Assembly: GCF_001894745.1 (NCBI RefSeq)
Contig: NZ_BBYF01000007.1
Location: 62,001-126,000 of the forward strand
Direction: 5' to 3'
DNA: 64,000 nt
Source of the DNA: Paenibacillus sp. NAIST15-1
Lineage (GTDB): Bacteria > Bacillota > Bacilli > Paenibacillales > Paenibacillaceae
The position numbers and the translations under genes were made by a program. Of the stretch, positions 21,501-28,670 are shown piece after piece. Under the pieces are notes generated by a model. The model did no database searches, was not told the DNA's origin, and saw only the letters and a list, made by a program, of their open reading frames with translations. Numbering within the stretch: position 1 is the first letter of the stretch; each line of letters opens with the position of its first letter.

Positions 21501-22934
21501 GAAGTTGGCTATGTGGAAGCACACGGTTCAGGCACGAGAATCGGCGATCCGATTGAAGTGAACGCGCTAACTAAGCTCTTTACTGAAGGAAAGAGACGAA
21601 CTGATGGCAAGATCGGATTGGGCTCTGTCAAGACCAATATCGGACATTTGCTGCCTGCCGCAGGCGGGGCCGGACTTGTGAAAGTGCTGTTATCTCTCTA
21701 TCACAAAAAGCTGGTTCCAAGTCTGCATATGGGCACACGCAATCCAGCTCTTGAAATGGAGAAATCACCGTTCTTCATTGTACAGGATGTTGAAGAATGG
21801 TCAGTTGATGAGAATAACACCCGTAAGGCAGGGATAAGCTCGTTCGGATTAGGGGGAACGAATGTGCATGTGGTGCTCGAAGAATGGAATGGGGCAGAGG
21901 CACCCTCCACTACGAGCGAAACTGCCAAGGCATTCGTGACATCCAAGACATCCGAAACATCCGAAACGTCCTCAGCATCTGAGGTGACTGCAGCATCCGC
22001 AGCAACCACAAGAACCGCAGTTCGTCCGCGTAAACATTTGCTCACCCTGTCAGCTAAATCTGAGCATGCGCTGGAGCGGGTTATTCGTCAGACACAGGAA
22101 TTGCTGGAACTAGACCCTTCTATAAATATCAATCATCTATGCTTTACACGGAATCGTTATCGCAAGCATTACAGCTATCGAGCTGCCTGCATTCTTTCCA
22201 ATTCTGATTCATTGAAGGCAGAGGTATTACCGACGGCAAATAGAGGTCGTTTCTTGAAAAACCGCGCCGCAAAAGTAGCGTTAGTTATCGGTGATATTGC
22301 GAGCCAATCGCTGGCTGATAATCTCTTAACTCGAGATGCTGCCTTTGAACAATTCACAATCGACCATTTGGATGTACTCGAATGTGGTGCGAGCCAATAT
22401 GGGGTTTCTGAGCCGGAAATGAAGGAGCGCGTACAGTTATCGGTTTTCTTTTATTGGTACTCGCTTGTACAGCGAATTCTGCAAAGCGGAGTTTCAATAA
22501 CCGAAGTAAGAGGACTTGGTTCTGGCCAGATCCTTGCTGATCTGCTGCAAGAACGAATGGATATCAAAACAGCCTTAGACACATTCATGAGCGAATCGAA
22601 GAGCATTCGTGAAGAAGGCGAGGATAAGAAGTGCAGTGCTCATGAAGATGCGGGTCTGCTGCAATCGAGAGCGGATGTCCTACTCGGCGTGTGCATGACT
22701 ACGGAAGAAGCAGACAAGGTGCTGTCGCATAAGCAGAACAGCAAAGCTGAGCACATTCTGATCGAGTCGAGCGCCTCTGGTTCGCTTGAAGACACAGTGC
22801 TTCATACTGTTGGGCAGCTGTACGTATCAGGTGCTGATATAGACTGGTCGTCATTGCATCCCGACGGATCTGGCATGCTCGTTCCTTTGCCAGCATACCC
22901 GTTCGAGCAGACTTCCCATTGGATTCGTGAATAG
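18558..22934 (+). CDS. Loading protein: acyl-AMP ligase-ACP-KS-inactive AT, 1,458 aa
   Basis: The start is ATG at 18558, 7 bases after AGGAGG; an upstream in-frame extension has no ribosome binding site. An acyl-AMP ligase of the FAAL type (residues about 1-560, FSSGSTGIPKG from residue 182, WLPHTHDMG) is followed by an ACP (590-665, GGSS, S628) and a canonical KS (690-1110; DTACSS with Cys854, EAHGSGT, KTNIGH). A low-complexity Thr/Ser/Glu linker (about 1115-1155) then leads to a remnant AT (1155-1458). In the remnant the GHSxGE site reads GLGSGQ, placing Gly at the catalytic Ser position (22518), although the end keeps the PLPAYPF post-AT linker. No carrier follows the KS; the discrete ACP downstream (22953) can fill that place. 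It probably activates a fatty or other carboxylic acid, extends it once, and hands it to C1 of the megasynthase. Confidence 0.9.
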   Translation: MSKKAIQHGKSLTLPAEYHTLAEMIQYVANQYPQKGLTFVDASGNEEFLSYPELVKNARKNLSMLYRKGIRPGEVIILEIDQSKDFYCTFWACILGGIVAAPVSQPTSWKPLSAGLLKLTRIWEVLQKPIIIMEEHNRKYYESLQQSSYYEGIRFFSTQELETEGVGEPYDAQPDELAFLQFSSGSTGIPKGVKLSSRNILINALAMAERFETKESDTVFTWLPHTHDMGLFVQHITPIVSGSNIVIFSPYTFVRSPYLFLRKMSEHRATWFGSTNFGFDWMIQKVADEKLTTLDLSSLRFALNGAEPISIHVVNSFAKKFEPCGYKPEMMLPAYGMAEATVGVSIWRMDEVPKVEYISRSKLIHAQLAVPVQGTDERDRLPFVHEGTPFPEISIRIADEHGCTVDEYVVGEIQIQGGSVTSGYYNRDDLTESLFVDGWLHTGDLGFIAEGSLVVSGRMKDIIFIRGQNYFAHDLEEVLYEQGAIPRGNIAFVGLFNGATQQEELLAFVKHKSGVEKLLDLRHQIITHMRESLGIEVTHVIPVRTIPKTTSGKLQRFELRKNYEAGEYDEALQEIHAGLELRRIQERVIHSPQNELESFLRRSWAEVLGIPETRISTDDSFLALGGSSIQRFQFLDRMEKHFGREIGFELFVICKTIKQMADYLQTMPQAREIPASAWDADNKLDLHNAVAITGIALRVPGASTPQQYWENLCTKKDSIAKVSEKRRQLAGKPEWDDWLGEIANIDYFDNDFFEISDEEAAFMDPQQRLMLEIAYEALEDAGALPGLDEKRNIGVYTGININTYYQLVMNYMDKHGVDRIHPNTMVGNMHNMVSALIAHKLNFTGPALVIDTACSSFLVALHQAVAAIRQNSISGAIVGAANILATPIVHQLSRKAGIVSSTRCTKTFDIEADGSVLGEGVVVVYLEPLTQAVQNNKQIYGIIRGSAVNNDGYSLGIMAPNPGGQYQVLSEAYIDANLSPGEVGYVEAHGSGTRIGDPIEVNALTKLFTEGKRRTDGKIGLGSVKTNIGHLLPAAGGAGLVKVLLSLYHKKLVPSLHMGTRNPALEMEKSPFFIVQDVEEWSVDENNTRKAGISSFGLGGTNVHVVLEEWNGAEAPSTTSETAKAFVTSKTSETSETSSASEVTAASAATTRTAVRPRKHLLTLSAKSEHALERVIRQTQELLELDPSININHLCFTRNRYRKHYSYRAACILSNSDSLKAEVLPTANRGRFLKNRAAKVALVIGDIASQSLADNLLTRDAAFEQFTIDHLDVLECGASQYGVSEPEMKERVQLSVFFYWYSLVQRILQSGVSITEVRGLGSGQILADLLQERMDIKTALDTFMSESKSIREEGEDKKCSAHEDAGLLQSRADVLLGVCMTTEEADKVLSHKQNSKAEHILIESSASGSLEDTVLHTVGQLYVSGADIDWSSLHPDGSGMLVPLPAYPFEQTSHWIRE

Positions 22935-22952
22935 TAGAGAGGAGAAGTGAAG

Positions 22953-23207
22953 ATGAACAAGGAAGAAATCGTGGGCTTTATGAAAGCAGAAATTGCAACG
23001 ATTCTTAATGAGGAACCAGAAGAGATTGATGAGGATATGAACTTCATGAAGATCGGCGTGTCCTCCGTTCAAGCTCTCAAAATTGTGAACCGACTCCGCA
23101 GAAAACTGGAAATCAATATTAATCCGGTGGCATTGTTTGAATTCAAGACAATTTCGGAATTCGCTGGGCATTTGAGTGAATGCGTAGAAGAAAAGGTGTC
23201 GCTATGA
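22953..23207 (+). CDS. Discrete acyl carrier protein
   Basis: The 84-residue protein starts at ATG 8 bases after GAGGAG; a GTG six bases upstream is possible but less well spaced. It is a four-helix ACP with the phosphopantetheine site GVSSVQAL, Ser38 being the attachment residue; the usual Asp before it is Ser. It is acidic and has a PKS-type helix II. It follows directly on a KS protein that has no downstream carrier, so the simplest role is carrier for that module in trans. Holding an unusual extender unit is the alternative. Its stop overlaps the next start (ATGA), so the two are translationally coupled. Confidence 0.9.
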   Translation: MNKEEIVGFMKAEIATILNEEPEEIDEDMNFMKIGVSSVQALKIVNRLRRKLEININPVALFEFKTISEFAGHLSECVEEKVSL

Positions 23208-24379
23208 AGAACATTCAAGAAATGGAACCAACACAGGCGAATTCACAGGCAGCGATTGTGGAGGAGGCTCGTACATTTGTTGATAAAGAAGTGCGTCCAC
23301 TTGTGCGAAAAATGGAAGATGAGGGTACAATGCCGCGTGAGCTGATTGACAAAATGGCGCAGAAAGGCTATCTGGCGGCATCTTTACCTGTCTCCTATGG
23401 CGGGCTTGGCCTCGATGCGATCCATTATGGCTTATTTACAGAAGCGTTCGGTAAGGCTTCTGTAGCAGCGCGCAGCTTGATAACCGTTCATACCTCGCTA
23501 GTGTCAGAGACATTGCTTCGCTTCGGGACGAAGGAGCAGAAAGAAACCTGGCTGCCGCGGCTGGCACGAGGAGAACAGATTGCATGCTTCGGATTAACCG
23601 AACCGGACGTTGGGTCAGATGCCAAGAATATTAAGACATCATGGCATGAGGAAGACGATTATTACGTGATTAATGGTGTGAAAAAGTGGATTACGTTTGG
23701 AGATATCGCGGATGTATTCTTTATTGTTGCAGCGAATCAGGGGAAGAGCTCTGTATTTCTCGTGGAGAGAGCTTATGAGGGTGTTGAAACAAGAGCAATT
23801 GAAGGACTAATGGCATCACGTTCAACCCATCTGGCTGAGATTCATCTGCGAGATGTTAAGGTGCCGAAGTCACATGTAATAGGGAGGCTTAACTTCGGCT
23901 TCGAATATGTGGTCTCGACGGCACTGGATAACGGCCGATACAGTATCGCGTGGGCTGGTGTTGGCATTGCGCAAGAAGGCGTGGATGCAATGGTGTCCTA
24001 TTCCCGAACCCGCTCGCAGTTCGATCAGAAGCTGAGCAGCTTCCAACTAATTCGCGGGATGATCGCAGATGCGGTAACGAAGGTACACGCTGCAAGAGCG
24101 TTATGTTTGCGAGCAGGAGAAATGCGGCTTGCGAAGGAAGACGAGGCTACGATTGAAACGACAATTGCAAAGTATTTTGCATCCAAGGTAGCGGTGGAGG
24201 TCGCAAGCGATGCTCTGCAAGTACATGGGGCCAATGGCTTCAGTAATCAATATCCGGTGGAGAGGTTGTACCGGGAAGCGAAGGTGTTGGAGATTATCGA
24301 GGGATCCTCCCAGATGCAGCAAGAAATGATTTCGTATTACGGTCTACGGCATTATTTCAAGCGAGGTTACTCGATATGA
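23204..24379 (+). CDS. Acyl-CoA dehydrogenase-like enzyme (extender-unit oxidation)
   Basis: The 391-residue protein starts at the ATG overlapping the ACP stop (ATGA); a longer frame from 23180 would run inside the ACP gene. It shows the whole acyl-CoA dehydrogenase fold: the flavin signature near CFGLTEPDVGSDA, a second motif GLMASRSTH, and the catalytic glutamate in EIIEGSSQ near the C terminus. In methoxymalonyl- and hydroxymalonyl-ACP pathways (FkbI, ZmaE/ZmaI types) such enzymes oxidise the aldehyde or hydroxyl on an ACP-bound glycerate or serine unit to the acid. The FkbH-like gene and a second discrete ACP in this operon support that role here. Dehydrogenation of the growing acyl chain is the alternative. 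Confidence 0.85.
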   Translation: MKNIQEMEPTQANSQAAIVEEARTFVDKEVRPLVRKMEDEGTMPRELIDKMAQKGYLAASLPVSYGGLGLDAIHYGLFTEAFGKASVAARSLITVHTSLVSETLLRFGTKEQKETWLPRLARGEQIACFGLTEPDVGSDAKNIKTSWHEEDDYYVINGVKKWITFGDIADVFFIVAANQGKSSVFLVERAYEGVETRAIEGLMASRSTHLAEIHLRDVKVPKSHVIGRLNFGFEYVVSTALDNGRYSIAWAGVGIAQEGVDAMVSYSRTRSQFDQKLSSFQLIRGMIADAVTKVHAARALCLRAGEMRLAKEDEATIETTIAKYFASKVAVEVASDALQVHGANGFSNQYPVERLYREAKVLEIIEGSSQMQQEMISYYGLRHYFKRGYSI

Positions 24380-25326
24380 AGCTTGCCGCAGCATTTCCTG
24401 GACAAGGCAGTCAATACAGCGGAATGTGCCGCTCATTGATGGAGGAGTTCCCGCTCGTGCAGGATGTATTTGACGAGGCGAGTGATGTATTGAACTTGGA
24501 TTTACAAGACCTTCTGTTGAATGGAAGCTTAGAAGAACTGTCACTTTCCGAAATTGCTCAGCCCACAGTCGTGACCGCAAGTTATGCACTGTATCGAGTG
24601 TGGGTGAAACAGATCGGACTTGTACCATTCGGAGCTGTAGGGCATAGTCTTGGCGAGCTTTCGGCGCTCATTGCGGCAGGAGCATTGCCCTTCTCGGACG
24701 GTGTCCGTTTGGCCAGAGACAGGGGAAGACTGATGCATCGCGCGCTGCAAGAGAAGAAAGGGAGAGCGGGAATCGTTGTAGATATAGATGTAGACACGCT
24801 TACAGATATCATCGAGAGCGTTCGTTCACATGATTATGTCACAATTTCCGGTTACAATTCTCCCAGTCAGTTCATCATTGCGGGGCATCAGACAGCACTT
24901 CTGAAGGTAGAGGATGATGTGGTCGAGGCGGGGGGAGAATTTATTCCATTCCGCATGATGCCTATGAAGGCAGATGCGCCTTACCATAGTGCATTAATGG
25001 ACTATTTGAAGCCTGAGTTCGAAGCTTGCTTGCAGCACGTGACATTCAGCCCTACCAAATTCGATGTATGGTCGACAGTGACAGGTAAAATTATCGAGCC
25101 CGCAGACAACTTAGCAGCGATTCTTGCCCATCAGTTGGTTACACCGGTGTATTGGAATCAAGTGCTCGAAGCGATGCATGAAGCAGGAGCTGACTTATTT
25201 GTGGATATTGGCCCGAATCAAATCACCCGTAATTTGATTCGGGAAAATACGAGGCTTCCTCAATCTTTATCATTTGATGATCAGGCGGATCGGGAACAAC
25301 TGTCTCAACTCCTTATTCACGCTTGA
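24376..25326 (+). CDS. Discrete malonyl-type acyltransferase (trans-AT)
   Basis: The 316-residue protein starts at an ATG overlapping the preceding stop (ATGA). It is a complete FabD-like acyltransferase with FPGQGSQ at the N terminus, GHSLGE with Ser91 as nucleophile, an Arg-containing DRGRLMH motif, and a second site reading APYHSALM rather than the HAFH of malonyl-specific cis-ATs. Two PKS modules in this operon have ATs that lost their serine, so this enzyme is the natural supplier. In zwittermicin biosynthesis free-standing or unusual ATs take ACP-bound extenders, and a similar preference is plausible here but not shown by sequence. A FabD for primary metabolism is unlikely given the operon position. 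Confidence 0.88.
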   Translation: MKLAAAFPGQGSQYSGMCRSLMEEFPLVQDVFDEASDVLNLDLQDLLLNGSLEELSLSEIAQPTVVTASYALYRVWVKQIGLVPFGAVGHSLGELSALIAAGALPFSDGVRLARDRGRLMHRALQEKKGRAGIVVDIDVDTLTDIIESVRSHDYVTISGYNSPSQFIIAGHQTALLKVEDDVVEAGGEFIPFRMMPMKADAPYHSALMDYLKPEFEACLQHVTFSPTKFDVWSTVTGKIIEPADNLAAILAHQLVTPVYWNQVLEAMHEAGADLFVDIGPNQITRNLIRENTRLPQSLSFDDQADREQLSQLLIHA

Positions 25327-25449
25327 CCGGATATTGATATCGTATTGCAGCGATCCTATCTGATACAAAATGCCAAGAAGGAATCTACTGAATGATGGGT
25401 ATTGGTAGCTTCGTTGGATAGTAGAGTCAATAAAGGAGGGATAGCGCAA

Positions 25450-26778
25450 TTGATTACGCGACAGAACACAATGGAGCTTTACAACCGGAGAGTGAAAGAA
25501 CTGCTGCCCGGAGGCGTGCATTATAATTTCCATCTTCCGTGGGAGGAAACCCCAATTCACTTCGTCAAAGCCGAAGGCAGTCGGGTATGGGATATGAACG
25601 GCAACGAGTATCTTGATCTATATGCTAGATTCGGTGCGCTGATCGTTGGCCATGGGAATCGAGAATACAATGAGAGCCTGAAGGAGACAATCGATCGGGT
25701 TCTCTCGGTTAGCCACTGTGATATGGATGCAGAAGCGCTTGAGTTGATTGCGAAGTATATCCCTTCGGCTGAGATGATCCGTTTTGGCTTGTCAGGTACG
25801 GAAATCGTACAGAATGCATTACGGGTAGCTAGGGCATGGACAGGCAAAAACCGCTTCGTCCGATTTGAAGGCCATTATCATGGCAATGCAGACAACATTA
25901 TGGGTGGGAGAGCGCCGCGCAGCGGGGAGCCAATTCCATCCGATTTCAGAGGAGACCTCAAAGGAACAGCAGGCCGCGCAGCGAACTCGCTTGAGAGCCA
26001 ATCCTACTTGCTGCCATGGAATGATGAAGCGGCACTAGAAGAACTGCTGCGGAAGAAAGGCCATGAAATTGCTGCTGTCATCACGGAGCCGGTATGCGTG
26101 AATGGGGGAAGCGTTATGCCCGCACCGGGTTATCTGAAGAAAATGCGGGCGTTATGTGATGAGTATGAGGTTGTACTTATTTTCGATGAGATAATAACCG
26201 GACTTCGTATGGGATTAGGCGGCGCTCAGGAGCAATTCGATGTACGTCCTGACCTGACAACACTTGGGAAGGCAATTGCGGGAGGCGGCGTACCTGTATC
26301 TGCACTAGTTGGCAAGAAGGAGATTATGCAGCTTCTGGTCGACAAAAAAGTAATTCATGCTGGAACTTTCAACGGGTACCCGCTTGGAACGGCGGCTGTC
26401 AAAACAACACTGGAAATATTGAGTCGCAATCAAGGGCTGGCAATGACGGAAATGAATGAAAAGATGTGTGAGATGCAGCAGATTATCCAGCAGGAAGCGG
26501 ATGCCATAGGGCTTCCACTCGTCATTCAAGGTCCGCCAGCATGTTCAGCCTATCATTGCTGCTCTTCGGTACTGACAAGTCCTTCGGACTATGATTTTGA
26601 GATTATGTCGATGGACATTATTTTGAACCATAATCTTTCGAAGAATGGCATACTCGTGTCGACGATGTCGAGACTGTATCCGAACATATCCCTGACAGCA
26701 GAGGATGTAGAATGGTTCCGAACCAAGGTAGGCAAGGCTTTAGCGGAAACGAAGGAAACATACGAAGAAATCTACTAA
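25450..26778 (+). CDS. Class III (GSA-like) PLP aminotransferase
   Basis: The 442-residue protein most likely starts with TTG at 25450, 9 bases after AAAGGAGGG; the longer frame to 25402 lacks a ribosome binding site. It belongs to the glutamate-1-semialdehyde aminomutase-like group of class III aminotransferases. It has a PLP-contacting aspartate in FDEIITG and the Schiff-base lysine K274 in TTLGKAIAGGG. The same family forms the AMT domains of mycosubtilin/iturin synthases, which turn a beta-keto acyl thioester into a beta-amino one. None of the PKS modules here has a ketoreductase, so a discrete AMT acting on a beta-keto intermediate makes sense. A true hemL is less likely because it sits inside the synthase operon. 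Confidence 0.85.
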   Translation: MITRQNTMELYNRRVKELLPGGVHYNFHLPWEETPIHFVKAEGSRVWDMNGNEYLDLYARFGALIVGHGNREYNESLKETIDRVLSVSHCDMDAEALELIAKYIPSAEMIRFGLSGTEIVQNALRVARAWTGKNRFVRFEGHYHGNADNIMGGRAPRSGEPIPSDFRGDLKGTAGRAANSLESQSYLLPWNDEAALEELLRKKGHEIAAVITEPVCVNGGSVMPAPGYLKKMRALCDEYEVVLIFDEIITGLRMGLGGAQEQFDVRPDLTTLGKAIAGGGVPVSALVGKKEIMQLLVDKKVIHAGTFNGYPLGTAAVKTTLEILSRNQGLAMTEMNEKMCEMQQIIQQEADAIGLPLVIQGPPACSAYHCCSSVLTSPSDYDFEIMSMDIILNHNLSKNGILVSTMSRLYPNISLTAEDVEWFRTKVGKALAETKETYEEIY

Positions 26779-26876
26779 TCATTTGCTCTTCTTGTATCAG
26801 TCTAGCTCCGGCTAGCAGATTGTAAGCGCGGTATTAGTGAGCACATGAAGTGTCTGCATAGCATGATAGAGGAGGG

Positions 26877-27331
26877 ATGGGAAGAGGTCGAACCAAACAG
26901 TTGCGATCGTGGGTGCAGGGGTCATGGGCTGTGCAACTGCACTGGATTTAGCAAGATACGGCTATGAGGTACTCTTAAAGGATATTTCATCCTATCAACG
27001 AATTATTGACGACTTGCTTGGATTCGTCTCGAATCGCTTATCCCATCTGTTCATGAATGAAGCGGCCTATCTCGTACAGGATGGAATAGCGACGGCGAAG
27101 CAAGTGAATCAAATTATGAAGCAAGGCTTCCATCATAAGATGGGGCCGCTGGAAAAGGCTGATTTAATTGGCTTGGATACGGTTGTTCATTCGCTAGAGG
27201 TTCTGTATGACAGCTATCAAGATCCCAATTATAGATGCTGCCCATTGTTGAAGAAGATGGTTGATGCAGGCCTGTGGGGACGCAAAAGTGGAAGAGGGTT
27301 CTATGACTATTCCGATGGAGGATACGTATGA
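26877..27331 (+). pseudogene. Remnant of 3-hydroxyacyl-CoA dehydrogenase (FkbK/ZmaG-like)
   Basis: The first about 30 residues (TVAIVGAGVMG with Rossmann GxGxxG, then YGYEVLLKDIS) join directly to the C-terminal domain (GFVSNRLSHLFMNEAA, GPLEKADLIGLDT, GRKSGRGFYDY). Only about 140 residues remain of the usual 280-290. The missing middle held most of the NAD domain and the catalytic His/Glu region. The start is also faulty: AGGAGGG precedes ATG at 26877, but that ATG is in another frame and stops at a TAG 24 codons on. The conserved frame has no ATG, GTG or TTG before the GTG at 26909, which would remove the first beta strand. A frameshift plus an in-frame deletion both point to a decayed gene. 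The intact enzyme would oxidise ACP-bound glycerate. Its stop overlaps the FkbH-like start. Confidence 0.8.
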
Positions 27332-28395
27332 GCGAAAAAAAAGAGTATAAATGCGTCGTGTGGGATTTGGACAATACACTATGGGATGGGGTGCTGGTGG
27401 AGTCATCCAGCGTCCAACTTAAGGAGGGCATTCGGGAGATTATCGAGACACTTGATAGCCGCGGAATTCTTCAATCGATTGCCAGCAAGAACGACTATGA
27501 CTTGGCCATGTCCAAGCTGAAAGAGTTCGGATTGGATGATTACTTCCTGTATCCTGAAATTCATTGGAACGCCAAATCATATTCACTCGCAGAAATTCAG
27601 AAAAATATCAATATCGGTATGGACACGATCCTGTTTGTTGACGATCAACCCTTCGAATTGGAAGAAGTACAGAACGTCCATGAGAGTGTTCACTGCATCA
27701 ATGCGGATCAATATCTCACCCTGTTATCACATCCATCACTGAATCCTCGTTTCATAACGGTTGATTCTGCACGAAGACGCAAATTGTATCAGGCTGATTA
27801 TCAGCGGAAGCTGGCAGAAAGTGAATATCAAGGGCCCTCGGAGGCGTTTCTTGCAACGCTGTCTATGAAGTTTACGATCTATCCCGCACAGGAAGAGGAT
27901 TTGCAGCGAGCTGAGGAACTGACGGTTCGGACGAATCAATTGAATGCTACGGGAAGAACGTTCAGCTATGAAGAATTGGACGAGTTGCGGCAATCTCCGC
28001 ACCATCGGCTGTTAGTCTGCCAATTAGAAGACAAGTATGGAGATTACGGTAAGATTGGGCTTGCCTTAATCCATACCCAAGAAACTCATTGGAAGCTAGA
28101 GATGCTGCTCATGTCCTGTCGAGTCGTATCGCGAGGCGTAGGGACGGTGCTGCTCAGTTACATTTTACAAGAGGCTCGCAAACAGAACACCCCGCTGCTG
28201 GCCGATTTTCGCGAAACAGGACGCAACAGGATGATGTATGTCAGTTATCGCTTTGCAGGATTTCGTGAGAAATCATCGGATGGGCAGGGCAACTATGTGT
28301 TGGAACATGATTTAGACAATATTCAAGACTTCCCACCTTATATTGAAGTCCAATTGCCAAATGTTGAAGGAGGATACTATGAACTATCAAAATGA
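27328..28395 (+). CDS. FkbH-like HAD-family glyceryl-ACP loading enzyme
   Basis: The 355-residue protein starts with an ATG overlapping the previous stop, about 7 bases after GGAGG. The N-terminal half is a HAD domain with WDLDNTLWDG (Asp13, Asp15), and the C-terminal half is a GNAT-like segment (around MSCRVVSRGVG), the layout of FkbH/HAD-IIIC proteins. These take 1,3-bisphosphoglycerate, dephosphorylate it and load D-glyceryl onto a dedicated ACP, the first step to methoxymalonyl- or hydroxymalonyl-ACP, or to three-carbon units used directly. The dedicated ACP is encoded immediately downstream with a 17-base overlap. No O-methyltransferase gene is nearby, so hydroxymalonyl or glyceryl is likelier than methoxymalonyl. 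Confidence 0.9.
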   Translation: MSEKKEYKCVVWDLDNTLWDGVLVESSSVQLKEGIREIIETLDSRGILQSIASKNDYDLAMSKLKEFGLDDYFLYPEIHWNAKSYSLAEIQKNINIGMDTILFVDDQPFELEEVQNVHESVHCINADQYLTLLSHPSLNPRFITVDSARRRKLYQADYQRKLAESEYQGPSEAFLATLSMKFTIYPAQEEDLQRAEELTVRTNQLNATGRTFSYEELDELRQSPHHRLLVCQLEDKYGDYGKIGLALIHTQETHWKLEMLLMSCRVVSRGVGTVLLSYILQEARKQNTPLLADFRETGRNRMMYVSYRFAGFREKSSDGQGNYVLEHDLDNIQDFPPYIEVQLPNVEGGYYELSK

Positions 28396-28627
28396 AATCA
28401 GAAACTTCATTCATCAAAATTTGTCCATTAGCGAAGACAACATTGAATTCTCGGATGACGACAATTTCTTCAAATTGGGTTTCGTCAACTCGCTGTTCGC
28501 GATGAAGCTTGTGAATTTTGTCGAGCAGAGGTTCGGAATCGAAGTCGAAAATGAGGATATGGATTTGAAAAATTTCAGCACGGTCAATAACCTACTGGCT
28601 TTGATCCATAAGAAAGTGAATGTGTAA
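28379..28627 (+). CDS. Glyceryl-type acyl carrier protein
   Basis: The 82-residue protein starts at ATG 28379, 5 bases after AGGAGG and inside the end of the FkbH-like gene. The carrier motif GFVNSLFAMKL places phosphopantetheine on Ser38; the Asn before it is typical of the ACPs paired with FkbH proteins (FkbJ, ZmaD types). It should accept the glyceryl unit and hold it through oxidation to hydroxymalonyl. It differs clearly from the other discrete ACP of the operon (GVSS site), which suggests a division of labour between extender carrier and chain carrier. Confidence 0.9.
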   Translation: MNYQNEIRNFIHQNLSISEDNIEFSDDDNFFKLGFVNSLFAMKLVNFVEQRFGIEVENEDMDLKNFSTVNNLLALIHKKVNV

Positions 28628-28670
28628 GTAAGATCCAGCACCAGACCAATACGATAGGGAGGTTGAAAAG

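Noticed and set aside
25402..25449. Longer start for the aminotransferase
   Set aside because: No ribosome binding site precedes it, while AAAGGAGGG is ideally placed for TTG 25450.
26909..27331. A functional short 3-hydroxyacyl-CoA dehydrogenase starting at GTG 26909
   Set aside because: That start removes the first beta strand and the protein still lacks the catalytic middle, so a pseudogene is the better reading.
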